64,000 nt of DNA from positions 1 through 64,000 of the forward strand of contig CAMOTA010000003.1 in NCBI GenBank assembly GCA_946625225.1, in the 5' to 3' direction. The notes below the pieces were generated by a model, which made no database searches, was not told where the DNA came from, and saw only the letters and a program-made list of their open reading frames with translations. Numbering within the stretch: the stretch's first letter is position 1; each line of letters starts with the position of its first letter. Of this stretch, positions 1 to 8,466 are shown piece after piece. Source of the stretch: UBA9715 sp003452695 (GTDB lineage Bacteria > Actinomycetota > Coriobacteriia > Coriobacteriales > Eggerthellaceae). The position numbers were made by a program, and so were the translations under genes.

Positions 1-27
1 GCTTGCCCCGCGCAAGCAAAGGTTGCG

Positions 28-175
28 GACAGGTTGCGGGCGGCGGACGGCGGGGGGATGGAGGGCGGCGGGCGGCGGGCGGCGGGCGGCGGGCGGATGG
101 ACTCGGGCGGGCAGGCGGCGGGTGGCCCCGCGCAAGCAAAGGCGGCGGGCGGCGGGCGAGGCGGTAGCGGGCCAG
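28..175. repeat. GGCGGGC-rich low-complexity tracts at the window edge
   Basis: Runs of GGCGGGC and GGCGGAC are arranged in tandem. The phrase CCCCGCGCAAGCAAAGG occurs twice, near 5 and near 126, so a unit of about 120 bp may be duplicated. Open frames across it are low-complexity Arg/Gly/Ala translations and I do not call a gene. The 260 bases before the EAL-protein stop hold nothing else I can identify. Confidence 0.6.
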
Positions 176-260
176 CGAGGGTTGTGGGCAGGGGCAAACG
201 GAACCAGGCGGCAGGCAGCAGGCCGCCGCGCAATGCTTGGGCCGGACGGACCCTGCGCGT

Positions 261-2498
261 TTATTCGCCGGCGATGAGGGCTTCGAATTCCTCGCGGGGC
301 ATGGGCTTGGCGAAGTAGTAGCCCTGGAACAGCCTGCAGCCCATTTCCACGAGCATGGACAGCTGCTCGACGGTTTCGACGCCTTCGGTAATCGAAGGAA
401 TGCCCAGCCGGCTGGACAAGTTGATGATGGCCTCCAGGATGGTTTGGGCCTTGTCCTGGTTCTTGGTCTTGTACAGGAACATCATGTCGATCTTCAGCAC
501 GTCGACCGGAAGGTCCTTCAGCATGTTCAGCGACGAATAGCCGCTGCCGAAGTCGTCCATTTCCACAAGGAAGCCGCTGGCGCGCAGCTTCTCGATTATC
601 TGCAAGCGGGTTTCCAGGTCGGACATCATAACGGCCTCGGTAATTTCCAGGCGCAGTTTGGCAGGGTCCACTCCGTATCGCCGGACCAGCTGGCTTATCG
701 TGCCGAACACGTCCACGAAGTAGAAGTCCTTCGGCGAGATGTTCACAGACAGGAAATAGTCGATGCCGCGGCTCTGCCATTCCCTTAGAATGCGGCAGGC
801 GCATTCCCACATGTGCGTGTCCAACCGCGCGATCATGCCGTTTTCCTCGAACACGGGGATGAAGCGCGCAGGCGAAAGGAAGCCTTCTTCGGGATGAATC
901 CAGCGCACGAGCACTTCGGCGCCTTCGATGTTGCCCTCGGCATCTACCTGCGGTTGAAGGTACGGCTGGATCTGGCCGGTTTCGATGGCGTAATCGAGCT
1001 GCGACGAAATGGTCTGGGACCAGAGCACGCGATCGCGCATTTCGTCGGTGTAGCATGCCGCGCGCACGTTCATTTCCTGCTTAATCGAGGCAAGCGCCAT
1101 GAATGCGCGGTCGAACATGACGTCTGGGGCCAAGTCGGGCTCGGTAACCTCGTACACGCCCATGTGAATGATTATGGGGAAATTGCCGTCCATTCCCTCG
1201 AAGGTGAAGTGCAGAAGCTCTTGTTCCACCCGGTCGGCCGAAAAGCTATCGGCGCGGGCAATGAAGCCGAACTTGTCGCTGCCGATGCGCCCATAGGCCG
1301 AGCCGGGCGTGGCGGCTGCGCGCATCGCGTCGGCGAGCGCGCAAAGCACTCGATCGCCGTATTCCTTGCTGAAAATGTCGTTGACCAGCTTGAATTCTTT
1401 AATGTCCATGCCCACCACAACATAGGGCGTATCGGGGTTCTCGTCGATTATCGTGCGCGCGCATTCGAAGAGGTGCCTCTCGTTGTACAGGTCGGTAAGT
1501 GCATCGTGAGTTGCCTGGTGCCGTTCGCGCTGCAGCTTGCGCTCCGCTTCGGTAACATCGCGCACCGTGAAGGCCGCGCCGATATGCCGACCCTCATAGT
1601 CGCTGACCTGCTGCATCTGCAGCTCGTAGAAGCACTCTTCGCCGTCTTCCACGATGCGGCGCGTGTCCGTCCACGATTCTCCGACCTTGTGCCTCCACGG
1701 GCCGAGCTTATTCACGAGCAGGTCCGTGGTGCCCGGGGGAATTTCAATGTCCTTCGGCAATTTCAGCAGAGCATAGCCCGCGCCGTTGGCATAGATGCAT
1801 TCGGTGTTGTCCTCGAAGAAGAACACGGCCTGGCTCATGTTGGAAACGATGCGCGAAAGCATGCTGTCCAGCAGGCGGAACGGCCGATAGAACAGGGCGA
1901 AGTAGAAAATGAGCAGCGCGGCCACGCTGAAAGCGACCATGGACTGGTCGATAGGCTCGCCCGAAGCAACGTAGAAGCCCTGCCAAAGCGCTGCTATGAG
2001 CACCGAGATAAGGATGACGACATAGCGTTCCCGATAGATGCGCGGGGATTTAACAATCTTGTACAGGTAGATTCCCGCGATGGCCGCGATCATGATGTAT
2101 CCGGAAATACGATGAAACGCCAGGCCGAAGTAGGCATCGGGGGCATAGTACAGCGCATCTTCCACGACAAGTTCGCGCACGCCGAAAGCGAAGCCCGTTA
2201 TCGGATTCAGGGCAAGCTGCACGACATCCACAGCGACAATGGCCGAGGGCACGATCCAGCTGATTTTCCTGCGATCGTCAATCGAGCAGTAACACAGCGT
2301 GAACCAGAGCAGTGTAAGGACAATGGAATCCGTGCCGTAGAAACACAGGTACATCCCCACCACAGACAGGGGTGCGCTGGTCGACACGATGATTATGATG
2401 TTTCCGACGACCGGGGGCATAACCGCCACGAGCAAGGCCGCCACATTGCCGGCGATGGGCTTTTTTGCCCGAAGGCGCAAAGCAACGATTGCGCACAC
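261..2498 (-). CDS. Membrane-anchored GGDEF/EAL protein, probable c-di-GMP phosphodiesterase
   Basis: The first ~205 residues are a multi-span membrane sensor. A PAS-like segment follows (about 215-320), then a GGDEF domain (about 330-480) and an EAL domain (about 500-740). The GGDEF signature is degenerate (IGSDKF at 405-410), so cyclase activity is unlikely. The EAL domain keeps its key elements: EVL for EAL, the Asn of VNIS, EITE, DDFGSG, LKID and EGVET. I therefore infer c-di-GMP hydrolysis at the membrane, possibly with GTP sensing by the dead GGDEF. The start is uncertain. The first in-frame start codon is GTG at 2498 with no Shine-Dalgarno. The open frame runs upstream through a further hydrophobic stretch (LAFTIVLLVFAIALLV) to a strong GGAGGGAGG at 2554-2562, where no ATG, GTG or TTG is in frame. 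Transcribed alone. Confidence 0.85.
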   Translation of the reverse strand: MCAIVALRLRAKKPIAGNVAALLVAVMPPVVGNIIIIVSTSAPLSVVGMYLCFYGTDSIVLTLLWFTLCYCSIDDRRKISWIVPSAIVAVDVVQLALNPITGFAFGVRELVVEDALYYAPDAYFGLAFHRISGYIMIAAIAGIYLYKIVKSPRIYRERYVVILISVLIAALWQGFYVASGEPIDQSMVAFSVAALLIFYFALFYRPFRLLDSMLSRIVSNMSQAVFFFEDNTECIYANGAGYALLKLPKDIEIPPGTTDLLVNKLGPWRHKVGESWTDTRRIVEDGEECFYELQMQQVSDYEGRHIGAAFTVRDVTEAERKLQRERHQATHDALTDLYNERHLFECARTIIDENPDTPYVVVGMDIKEFKLVNDIFSKEYGDRVLCALADAMRAAATPGSAYGRIGSDKFGFIARADSFSADRVEQELLHFTFEGMDGNFPIIIHMGVYEVTEPDLAPDVMFDRAFMALASIKQEMNVRAACYTDEMRDRVLWSQTISSQLDYAIETGQIQPYLQPQVDAEGNIEGAEVLVRWIHPEEGFLSPARFIPVFEENGMIARLDTHMWECACRILREWQSRGIDYFLSVNISPKDFYFVDVFGTISQLVRRYGVDPAKLRLEITEAVMMSDLETRLQIIEKLRASGFLVEMDDFGSGYSSLNMLKDLPVDVLKIDMMFLYKTKNQDKAQTILEAIINLSSRLGIPSITEGVETVEQLSMLVEMGCRLFQGYYFAKPMPREEFEALIAGE

Positions 2499-2644
2499 CA
2501 GCAGCGCTATGGCAAAAACGAGCAGGACTATGGTGAATGCAAGCCTTATACGCCCTCCCTCCGTGCAATTAGGCTAATTATACCAATCTGCCCGACACAA
2601 GCGCAGCTGTCGCTTAGCGCAGCACGCCCCCGCCCTGGCATGAG

Positions 2645-2797
2645 GCTACTTCCCACGGCCCTGCCAGCGGAGGGGACGAGAAGAGGGGTGAGGGCGATTC
2701 TGCGGGCACAAATTCTGTTAAATACTCGGGCAAAGCCGAATCCAAGCCCGAATCCCCCCTCCCCGTCCCCGCCGCTGGCAGGGCCATGGGCAGTAAC
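2645..2797. repeat. Long-arm hairpin element, copy 1
   Basis: Left arm around 2645-2690 and right arm around 2755-2797 are near-perfect inverted repeats; both contain GGCCCTGCCAGCGG when read on the left-arm strand. They enclose a core (about 2675-2760) running from GAGGGGTGAGGGCGATTCTG to AAGCCCGAATC. The same core recurs at 51422-51652 and 55645-55831 with different arms. It lies between the EAL gene and the ABC operon. No coding role is visible. Confidence 0.8.
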
Positions 2798-2862
2798 GGC
2801 AGGAGAGTCGCTGCCCTTTTGGCCCCTTTCGCCCTGCCGGCATGCGGGGGCAGAGAGAGAAA

Positions 2863-2893
2863 ATGTGGAAAAGGGTCTGACCCTTTTCCACAT
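2863..2893 (-). terminator. Terminator hairpin downstream of the ABC permease gene
   Basis: Perfect 13-bp stem (ATGTGGAAAAGGG paired with CCCTTTTCCACAT) with a 5-nt loop. On the minus strand it follows the permease stop by about 75 bases and is followed by a pyrimidine-rich TTTTCTCTCT. Confidence 0.7.
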
Positions 2894-2969
2894 CGCGCAC
2901 TTCACCGGCAGCGCACCGAAGAGCCACCCCGTGCACTGGCGGGGGGCGTTGCGGGCCGGCCTTGCCGCC

Positions 2970-4187
2970 CTATTGGTAGCGCAGCGATTCCACGGGGTCG
3001 AGCTTGGCGGCGCGGCGGGCGGGATAATAGCCGAACACCACGCCGATGAGCACGCAGATGCCCACGACCATGGCGATGGAATCGATGCCGATGGAAGGCG
3101 TTATGGTCATGGTGGAGCCCTCGCCAAGCGCCGCACCTGCCAAACCGCTCAGCCCGAGCGCCCCGAGCAGGCCCAGCACTATGCCGAACACGCCCCCGAT
3201 AAGCGTGAGGCCAATCGATTCCAGCAGGAACTGGCGCGTTATGTCGCGCCGACGAGCGCCGAGCGCCTTGCGCAGGCCGATTTCGCGAATGCGCTCGGTC
3301 ACGTTGGTCAGCATCATGTTCATGATGCCGATGCCGCCCACCAGAAGCGAAATGGAGGCGACGGCCGTCATGAGCAGCTGGAAGGAGGCCATCAGGGTGT
3401 CGAGCTGGTCCATGATGGACTTCATCGTAACGACGTACAGCGACTCCTCCATCTGGCCTTCGGGTATGCGGAAGCGGTCGACCAGCCATGAGCGGATCGC
3501 GGTGGCGGCGGCTTCCACATCTACGTCTTCGCGCGCCAGCGCCTCCACCCCGGAAACGTCCATGGTGCCGCTGATGCGCTGCGCGCAGGTGGTGAACGGC
3601 AGGTACAGGTAGACGGTGCTGGAACTTCTTGAAGCGCTGGCCGATTCCAGCACGCCGACGACCTCGTAGTCCGCACCGCCGATTTGCACCGTCTGGCCCA
3701 CGGCCTGCGCATTCTCCGACCCGAACAGGTGCTTCACGCCCGCTTGGTCCAGGACCACCACCAAACTGCCGCGATCGTATTCGCCTTGCGAGAAGAAGCG
3801 GCCTTGCGTCAGGTGCATGCCGTTTATGTCCGCATGCTGCGGGAGGACGCCGTTCGCGTAGCCGTCTCCGGTTTTCGTGGACGAGGAAACGCTGGCGCTC
3901 GAAGACGTCGTCGGGCCGATTACCTCGAAATACCCGTCCAGCGCCATCGACATGTCGTGCACGTCGGCCAGATTCATGGCGCGCCCGTAGTCGCAATAGG
4001 CATTCACCAGACGCGCCTGCGACAGGCCCATTTCGCCGACGAGCGCCGTCTTCACGCCGCCTATGAGGGCCGTCATGGCGATGACGGCCGATATGCCGAT
4101 GACCACGCCGAGGATGGTCAGCAGGCTGCGCGCCTTGTTGGACCTGAACGACGAAACCGTCTCGGCCAGGAGGTCGACCGCTTTCAT
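2970..4187 (-). CDS. MacB/YknZ-type ABC transporter permease
   Basis: 405 residues. An N-terminal membrane helix follows the MacB-type opening (SNKARSLLTILGVVIGISAV). Then comes a large extracytoplasmic MacB-PCD-like domain (about residues 45-260) and a C-terminal FtsX-type membrane block with GGIGIMNMMLTNVTERIREI and a GLRKALGARRRDI coupling segment. It ends DPVESLRYQ, as is common in this family. The ATG at 4187 overlaps the ATPase stop by 4 bases (ATGA), which fixes the start and implies translational coupling. With the ATPase and membrane-fusion protein it forms a tripartite exporter, as in Bacillus YknXYZ or MacAB. The substrate cannot be read from sequence; peptides, toxins or macrolide-like compounds are typical of the family. 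Confidence 0.92.
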   Translation of the reverse strand: MKAVDLLAETVSSFRSNKARSLLTILGVVIGISAVIAMTALIGGVKTALVGEMGLSQARLVNAYCDYGRAMNLADVHDMSMALDGYFEVIGPTTSSSASVSSSTKTGDGYANGVLPQHADINGMHLTQGRFFSQGEYDRGSLVVVLDQAGVKHLFGSENAQAVGQTVQIGGADYEVVGVLESASASRSSSTVYLYLPFTTCAQRISGTMDVSGVEALAREDVDVEAAATAIRSWLVDRFRIPEGQMEESLYVVTMKSIMDQLDTLMASFQLLMTAVASISLLVGGIGIMNMMLTNVTERIREIGLRKALGARRRDITRQFLLESIGLTLIGGVFGIVLGLLGALGLSGLAGAALGEGSTMTITPSIGIDSIAMVVGICVLIGVVFGYYPARRAAKLDPVESLRYQ

Positions 4188-4912
4188 GTGTTCCCCCTTT
4201 CGCCGGCGCGCGCGGCATGCTGGCGTTCCTCTTCGTCGGTGAGCAGCATGCCGTCGCGGATGTGCACGACGCGATCGGCCCATGCGGCCACTTCGGGGTC
4301 GTGGGTGATAAGCACGATGGTCTTTCCCTCGGACTTCAGGCGCAGGAAGGTTTCCAGCACCATGCGGCCCGTTGCCGAATCCAGGTTGCCGGTCGGCTCG
4401 TCGGCCAAGATGACTGCCGGGTCGTTCACCAGGGCGCGCGCTATGGCCACGCGCTGCATCTGCCCGCCCGACAGCTCGTTGGACCGATGCTTGAAGTACG
4501 CAGCCGGCAAGCCCACGGCAGCCAGAGCCGCTTCGGCGCGGGATTTGCGCTCTGCGCGCGGCAGGTCCGTGAAGGTAAGCGGCAAGACGACGTTGCGCAG
4601 CACGGTGGAGCGAGGCAGCAGGTTGAAGCTTTGGAACACGAAGCCCAAGCGCGTTGCCCGCAGCTCGGCCAGCTCGTCGTCGGAAAGCAGCGAAACGTTC
4701 AGCCCTTCCAGCAGATAGGTGCCCGTGGTGGGCGTGTCCAGGCAGCCGATTGTGTTCATGAGGGTGGATTTGCCCGAACCCGACGGGCCCATGATGCACA
4801 GCAGTTCGCCGCGCTGCACCTGCAGCGACACTCCCCGCAGGGCATGCACGTAGCCAGCAGCCGATTCGTAGATGCGGTGCACGTTGCGTATGTCTATTAC
4901 GGGAATGGCCAT
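4184..4912 (-). CDS. MacB/LolD-type ABC transporter ATP-binding protein
   Basis: 242 residues. Walker A is GPSGSGKS (about 42-49), the Q-loop lies in VFQSFNLLP, the signature is LSGGQMQRVAIARAL, Walker B is VILADEPTGNLD, and the switch His is in LITHD. The phrase DEPTGNLDSATG is diagnostic of the LolD/MacB/FtsE-like class of ATPases that energise FtsX-type permeases. It is the middle gene of a three-gene minus-strand operon. It starts 20 bases after the membrane-fusion gene stop and overlaps the permease start by 4 bases. Confidence 0.95.
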   Translation of the reverse strand: MAIPVIDIRNVHRIYESAAGYVHALRGVSLQVQRGELLCIMGPSGSGKSTLMNTIGCLDTPTTGTYLLEGLNVSLLSDDELAELRATRLGFVFQSFNLLPRSTVLRNVVLPLTFTDLPRAERKSRAEAALAAVGLPAAYFKHRSNELSGGQMQRVAIARALVNDPAVILADEPTGNLDSATGRMVLETFLRLKSEGKTIVLITHDPEVAAWADRVVHIRDGMLLTDEEERQHAARAGERGNT

Positions 4913-4932
4913 GGTTGCATCACGCCCGACGC

Positions 4933-6579
4933 CTAGCGCGCTGCCGAACTGGCGGCAGCACCCGACCCGAGCGCGGCTTCGACGATGGCGGGCGAGGTGA
5001 CCACGGTTTCGCCTTCTTCCAAGCCCTCATCGATTGCCACCTGCGAACCCGAGCGCTCGCCCACAACGACTTCGCGCTGTTCCATGTCTAGGTTGTTCCC
5101 GTCGCGCACGACCAGCACATATGCCGATGCGCCGTCTTCTATGAGCGCCTCGGCGGGAACAACGAGCACGCTGGGCGCATCGCTTGTCGCAATTTTCACG
5201 CTGGCCGACATGCCCGGCTTCAGGCGCTCGTCGGGATGGTCGATGGCCACGGTTGCCTTGTACGTTACAACCCCGGTGCTGCCCGTTGCCGCGTTCGCAT
5301 CGCCCCCAGACCCCGAGGCAACCGAGGCGACCGACGTTACGCTGCCTTCCAGCTGCAAATCGGGGACGGCCGTGAAGGACACCTGGGCACGCTGGCCCAC
5401 CGTAACGTTCGAGACGTCGATTTCGTTCACTTCTATATCGATGCTCAGCGATGCCAGGTTGCCGATTTCGGCAAGCGTGTCGCCTGCGGTGGACGTCCCA
5501 CCCGCTGCACCGCCGACAGCCGAGCCGGGCACCACGGACAAGGCCAGCAGCGTGCCCGCAACCGGCGCGCGCACCGTGCGCTTGTCGGCTTCTTCCACGG
5601 CGTAGTTGTAGGAGCGCTGGGCATCCGACACACCTCCCTCGGCTTCGACGACGGCGGAATTCGCGGTGTCGATAGCCGAGGTGTAGGTGCTATGGTCGAA
5701 CGAGCCCGGGTCCACCACGCCTGCGGCGGCATAGGCTTCGTTGTAGGCCATCTGGGCAAGCTGCTTCGCCTCTTCCACCAGCTGCTTGCGCTCGGCCTTC
5801 GTGGCCGATTTGGGAATGGCGTCGATCGCCTTGTCGTAGGCCGCGCTGTAGGCGCGGTTCGCATCCGCTTCGGCACGCGCCTCGGCATCTTCCATGGTTT
5901 CGATGGACCTGTTATAGGCATCCACCGCATCGTTGTACGAGGTCCACGCGGCATCGACGCTTGCCTGTGCGTGGTTCAGGGCCTGATGCGCCTTGTCCAG
6001 CGCCGACCGGGCATCGGCCACGGATTTTTCCAGTTCGGTGTTTTTCAGGGTGAACAGCACGTCGCCCGCTTCCACGTGCTGGCCTTCCACCACGCGAACG
6101 TCCTGCACGATTCCCGCCACCTCGGGCGTAATGGCCACGCGCGAACCCGGCTTCACGTTGCCCGTGGCCTGCACGGCCGGGGAAAGCTCCGAGCGCGTGA
6201 CGACTGCGGTCTGCATCTCGCTCTGCACGGTTTCCATGACGGAGCGGGCCGCGCAGGTAACCAGCCCGATTATCGCCAGCAGCAGCGCCGCCAGGCAGAC
6301 GACCACGATGATTATGATGCGCTTGCGGCGTTTGCGCTTGCGGCGCTCTTCCAGGTTTTTCATTGCCGCGAGGGCTTCGGGGTCGACGCCATCGATGGGT
6401 TCGGGCGGCACGTAGCCCGGGGCCGGCTGACCGAATGCCTGCGGGTTGGGGGCAAGCTGCTGGCCGGGGGCCGGTTGGTCGGGCGCCTGCACCTGGCCGG
6501 ACGCCGGTTGGCCGGGCGTTTGCTGGCTTTGCTCTTGCTGGCCGGGATTCTGGAACGGTGTCGTGTTTTCTGCTGCCAT
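4933..6579 (-). CDS. HlyD/MacA-family membrane-fusion protein (efflux periplasmic-adaptor type)
   Basis: 548 residues from ATG 6579, preceded by GGGG at good spacing. A cytoplasmic N-terminus of about 90 residues is rich in Pro and Gln, followed by a basic stretch and one membrane helix (RIIIIVVVCLAALLLAIIGL). The first half-lipoyl motif comes next (GNVKPGSRVAITPEVAGIV), then a long Ala-rich coiled-coil hairpin, the second half-lipoyl motif (VRAPVAGTLLAL), and a beta-barrel and membrane-proximal region. In a single-membrane host this protein would act as the extracytoplasmic partner of the ATPase/permease pair, as YknX does. The repetitive Pro/Gln head is unusual for MacA-like proteins and may be a disordered cytoplasmic tether. 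The longer open frame upstream of 6579 runs into the neighbouring IS and is not part of the gene. Confidence 0.88.
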   Translation of the reverse strand: MAAENTTPFQNPGQQEQSQQTPGQPASGQVQAPDQPAPGQQLAPNPQAFGQPAPGYVPPEPIDGVDPEALAAMKNLEERRKRKRRKRIIIIVVVCLAALLLAIIGLVTCAARSVMETVQSEMQTAVVTRSELSPAVQATGNVKPGSRVAITPEVAGIVQDVRVVEGQHVEAGDVLFTLKNTELEKSVADARSALDKAHQALNHAQASVDAAWTSYNDAVDAYNRSIETMEDAEARAEADANRAYSAAYDKAIDAIPKSATKAERKQLVEEAKQLAQMAYNEAYAAAGVVDPGSFDHSTYTSAIDTANSAVVEAEGGVSDAQRSYNYAVEEADKRTVRAPVAGTLLALSVVPGSAVGGAAGGTSTAGDTLAEIGNLASLSIDIEVNEIDVSNVTVGQRAQVSFTAVPDLQLEGSVTSVASVASGSGGDANAATGSTGVVTYKATVAIDHPDERLKPGMSASVKIATSDAPSVLVVPAEALIEDGASAYVLVVRDGNNLDMEQREVVVGERSGSQVAIDEGLEEGETVVTSPAIVEAALGSGAAASSAAR

Positions 6580-6659
6580 GTGGTCCCCGCTATCCTTCGG
6601 CTTTGACCCACTGCGAAAAAGCGCCCTGCAGGCGTTTTCCACACGTTCTTTATACGACA

Positions 6660-8035
6660 TTTCGCAGCACTGGCGCAAGAGCGACAACGATGCTATTGCG
6701 AATCGGCCCTGCATGCATAGGGCTTGCCATCGCGGTACACGGCAAAGACGATGGCGCACAGCTTGCGCACGACGGCGCTTACGGCAACCTTGTGGCATTT
6801 GCCTTCGGCGCGCTTCTTCTCGTAATAGGCATGCAGCGCAGGGTCGTAACGGCGGGCGCGGTCGGCGGCCACCCACAGGTACCACCGCAGATAGCGCGAC
6901 CCGCGCTTCGACAGATGGGCGCGCGTGCCCTCGAACTCGCCCGATTCGTATACCGAAGGATCGCAGCCCGCAAACGCCACGATCTGGGCGGCACGGGAAA
7001 AGCGCGATATTCCGCCGAGCTCGCTTAATATGCCCGCTGCGCATACCACGCCGATTCCCGTAATGCTCATTATCAGCTCGCCTTCGACCGCGCGTGCGAG
7101 CACGCGGTCGATTGCGGCAAGCTGTTCTTGGGCAAATTCGATGAACGCCAGTTGCTGGCGCAGCTGGAATTCCAGATATTCGCTGCTCTGCCCAATGGAA
7201 GACCGGGCAGCTCGTTGCAGGTCTTGCGCCTTTGCGTAGCCAAAGGAATTGCGCGAGGCCGCACGCAGCTCTTCCTCAATCGAAGACGCGCTGGCACCGG
7301 ATAGGGCGCGGGCGCCTGGCCACTTCTTCAGAACCGCGATGGAGGCCTTGCAAAAACAGTCGGCGAACAGGCGATGGTATTCGGGGAAGAGCATGTCGAG
7401 AAGCGAAACGGCCTTGCGTTTGCAATCGCCGGAAACGCGCGACACATAGAAGCGGAAACGCGTGAGCGAGCGCAAATCGTCCATGCGGGATTTCTCGTGG
7501 TAGTGGCGAGCGGGGTTGCCGGCATAGAGCCAAAGCGCCAGGGCCTCGGCGTCTACGCGGTCGTTTTTCACGTTTCGGATGTTCATGGCTTTGCGCCAAT
7601 TGCTTGTGAGCAGGGGGTTCACCTCGTAGACCTCCATGCCGTGCGCTTTCAGGAATTCGACGAGGTTGCGGCCGTAATGGCCCGTTGCCTCCAGGCACAC
7701 ACCGACGGGGTGCTCGTGGTGCGGTTCGAGGGCGTTCGAGAGCTCGGGATGCGATTCCCGCAGGTCGCTTTCGCGAAGATGCGACTTCGGCCCATCCGGT
7801 TCTGGAGCCGTCGGGTTGTCGCCACCCTCATGGGCCTGTCGCTGCAAGACGCCAATCGTTTCGAGCTGCTTCAAAAATGCAGCGAACCCCTCTGCGTCGT
7901 TCATGAAGTCGAAGCCGACAAGCAACCGCTCGCCCCGTTCGCCGATGACCGCAGCCGAGTGCTTGTATTTCGCGACGTCGATTCCTACACAATACATTGC
8001 AACCTCCTTGCATCAAGGAAGCCCGAATTGCGAAG
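6660..8035 (-). mobile_element. IS110-family insertion sequence (boundaries approximate)
   Basis: One complete DEDD-type transposase with about 30-100 bases of non-coding flank on each side. IS110 elements lack terminal inverted repeats, so the ends cannot be set from one copy. It sits 113 bases upstream of the ABC exporter operon in the same orientation and so separates that operon from its original upstream sequence. In characterised IS110 relatives a structured bridge RNA is encoded in a non-coding end. The segment 5' of the transposase (about 7998-8100) is where I would look, but I cannot assign it. Confidence 0.7.
6693..7997 (-). CDS. IS110-family transposase (DEDD/RuvC-like plus Transposase_20)
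   Basis: 434 residues, full length. The N-terminal RuvC-like domain shows the first Asp in YCVGIDVAKYKHS, a Glu in VCLEATGHYGRNL and the Asp pair in KNDRVDAEAL. The C-terminal Transposase_20 domain has ITGIGVVCAAGILSELGG, AFAGCDPSV and the candidate catalytic Ser in HLSKRGSRYLRW. The gene has a canonical AAGGAGG before ATG 7997. It appears intact and possibly active. Its C-terminus points towards the ABC operon, so readthrough from the IS promoter could contribute to that operon's expression. Confidence 0.93.
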   Translation of the reverse strand: MYCVGIDVAKYKHSAAVIGERGERLLVGFDFMNDAEGFAAFLKQLETIGVLQRQAHEGGDNPTAPEPDGPKSHLRESDLRESHPELSNALEPHHEHPVGVCLEATGHYGRNLVEFLKAHGMEVYEVNPLLTSNWRKAMNIRNVKNDRVDAEALALWLYAGNPARHYHEKSRMDDLRSLTRFRFYVSRVSGDCKRKAVSLLDMLFPEYHRLFADCFCKASIAVLKKWPGARALSGASASSIEEELRAASRNSFGYAKAQDLQRAARSSIGQSSEYLEFQLRQQLAFIEFAQEQLAAIDRVLARAVEGELIMSITGIGVVCAAGILSELGGISRFSRAAQIVAFAGCDPSVYESGEFEGTRAHLSKRGSRYLRWYLWVAADRARRYDPALHAYYEKKRAEGKCHKVAVSAVVRKLCAIVFAVYRDGKPYACRADSQ

Positions 8036-8094
8036 AGCGCTTCGCCTTCGCGGCGAGCTCCCCGCCCTGCTGCAATGTGCCCTGCACTTCGACA

Positions 8095-8240
8095 TGACGC
8101 GATGCGATGCGGCGCGGCGCGGTGCTGAGCGAATCGCGCGATGCGATGCGGCGCGGCGCGGCGCGGTGTGGTGCGATGCGGCGCGGCGCGGCGCGGTCCT
8201 GCGCGATGCGATGCAGCACGGCATGGCACGACATTATGCG
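8095..8240. repeat. GATGCGGCGCGG tandem-like repeats
   Basis: Irregular repeats of GCGATGCGATGCGGCGCGGC. Three units begin near 8099, 8139 and 8176, and a degraded one near 8204. They lie just 5' of the IS110 transposase. Open frames here are low-complexity in every frame. The rest of 7998-8466 shows no gene. Confidence 0.7.
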
Positions 8241-8466
8241 GTACGACATGGCGCGAAGCGGATTGGCAATGCCGATTTCGGTTAGGCGAGTGGTTGCCGT
8301 CCGGCAATCGCGCAAAGCAGCGAAAAGCGGGGCGCGATCCTCCTTGAAGAGAACCAGGTCTCAGGCTTCACTGATTCCGCGACCCCCGCCAAGAACATTA
8401 TACCTAAGTGCACTGTGCCGAGGAGGTGGTTTTCTTGCCGCAGCACGAGCGCCAAGAGGGCGCGCG

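Noticed and set aside
813..3491. Long plus-strand open frame (892 codons) opposite the EAL and permease genes
   Set aside because: It is the antisense shadow of two well-supported minus-strand genes, with His/Arg-rich, family-less translation.
4933..7044. 703-residue version of the membrane-fusion protein
   Set aside because: The extra N-terminal ~155 residues are translated from the IS110 region in another frame; the ATG at 6579 has the ribosome binding site and the family-like start.
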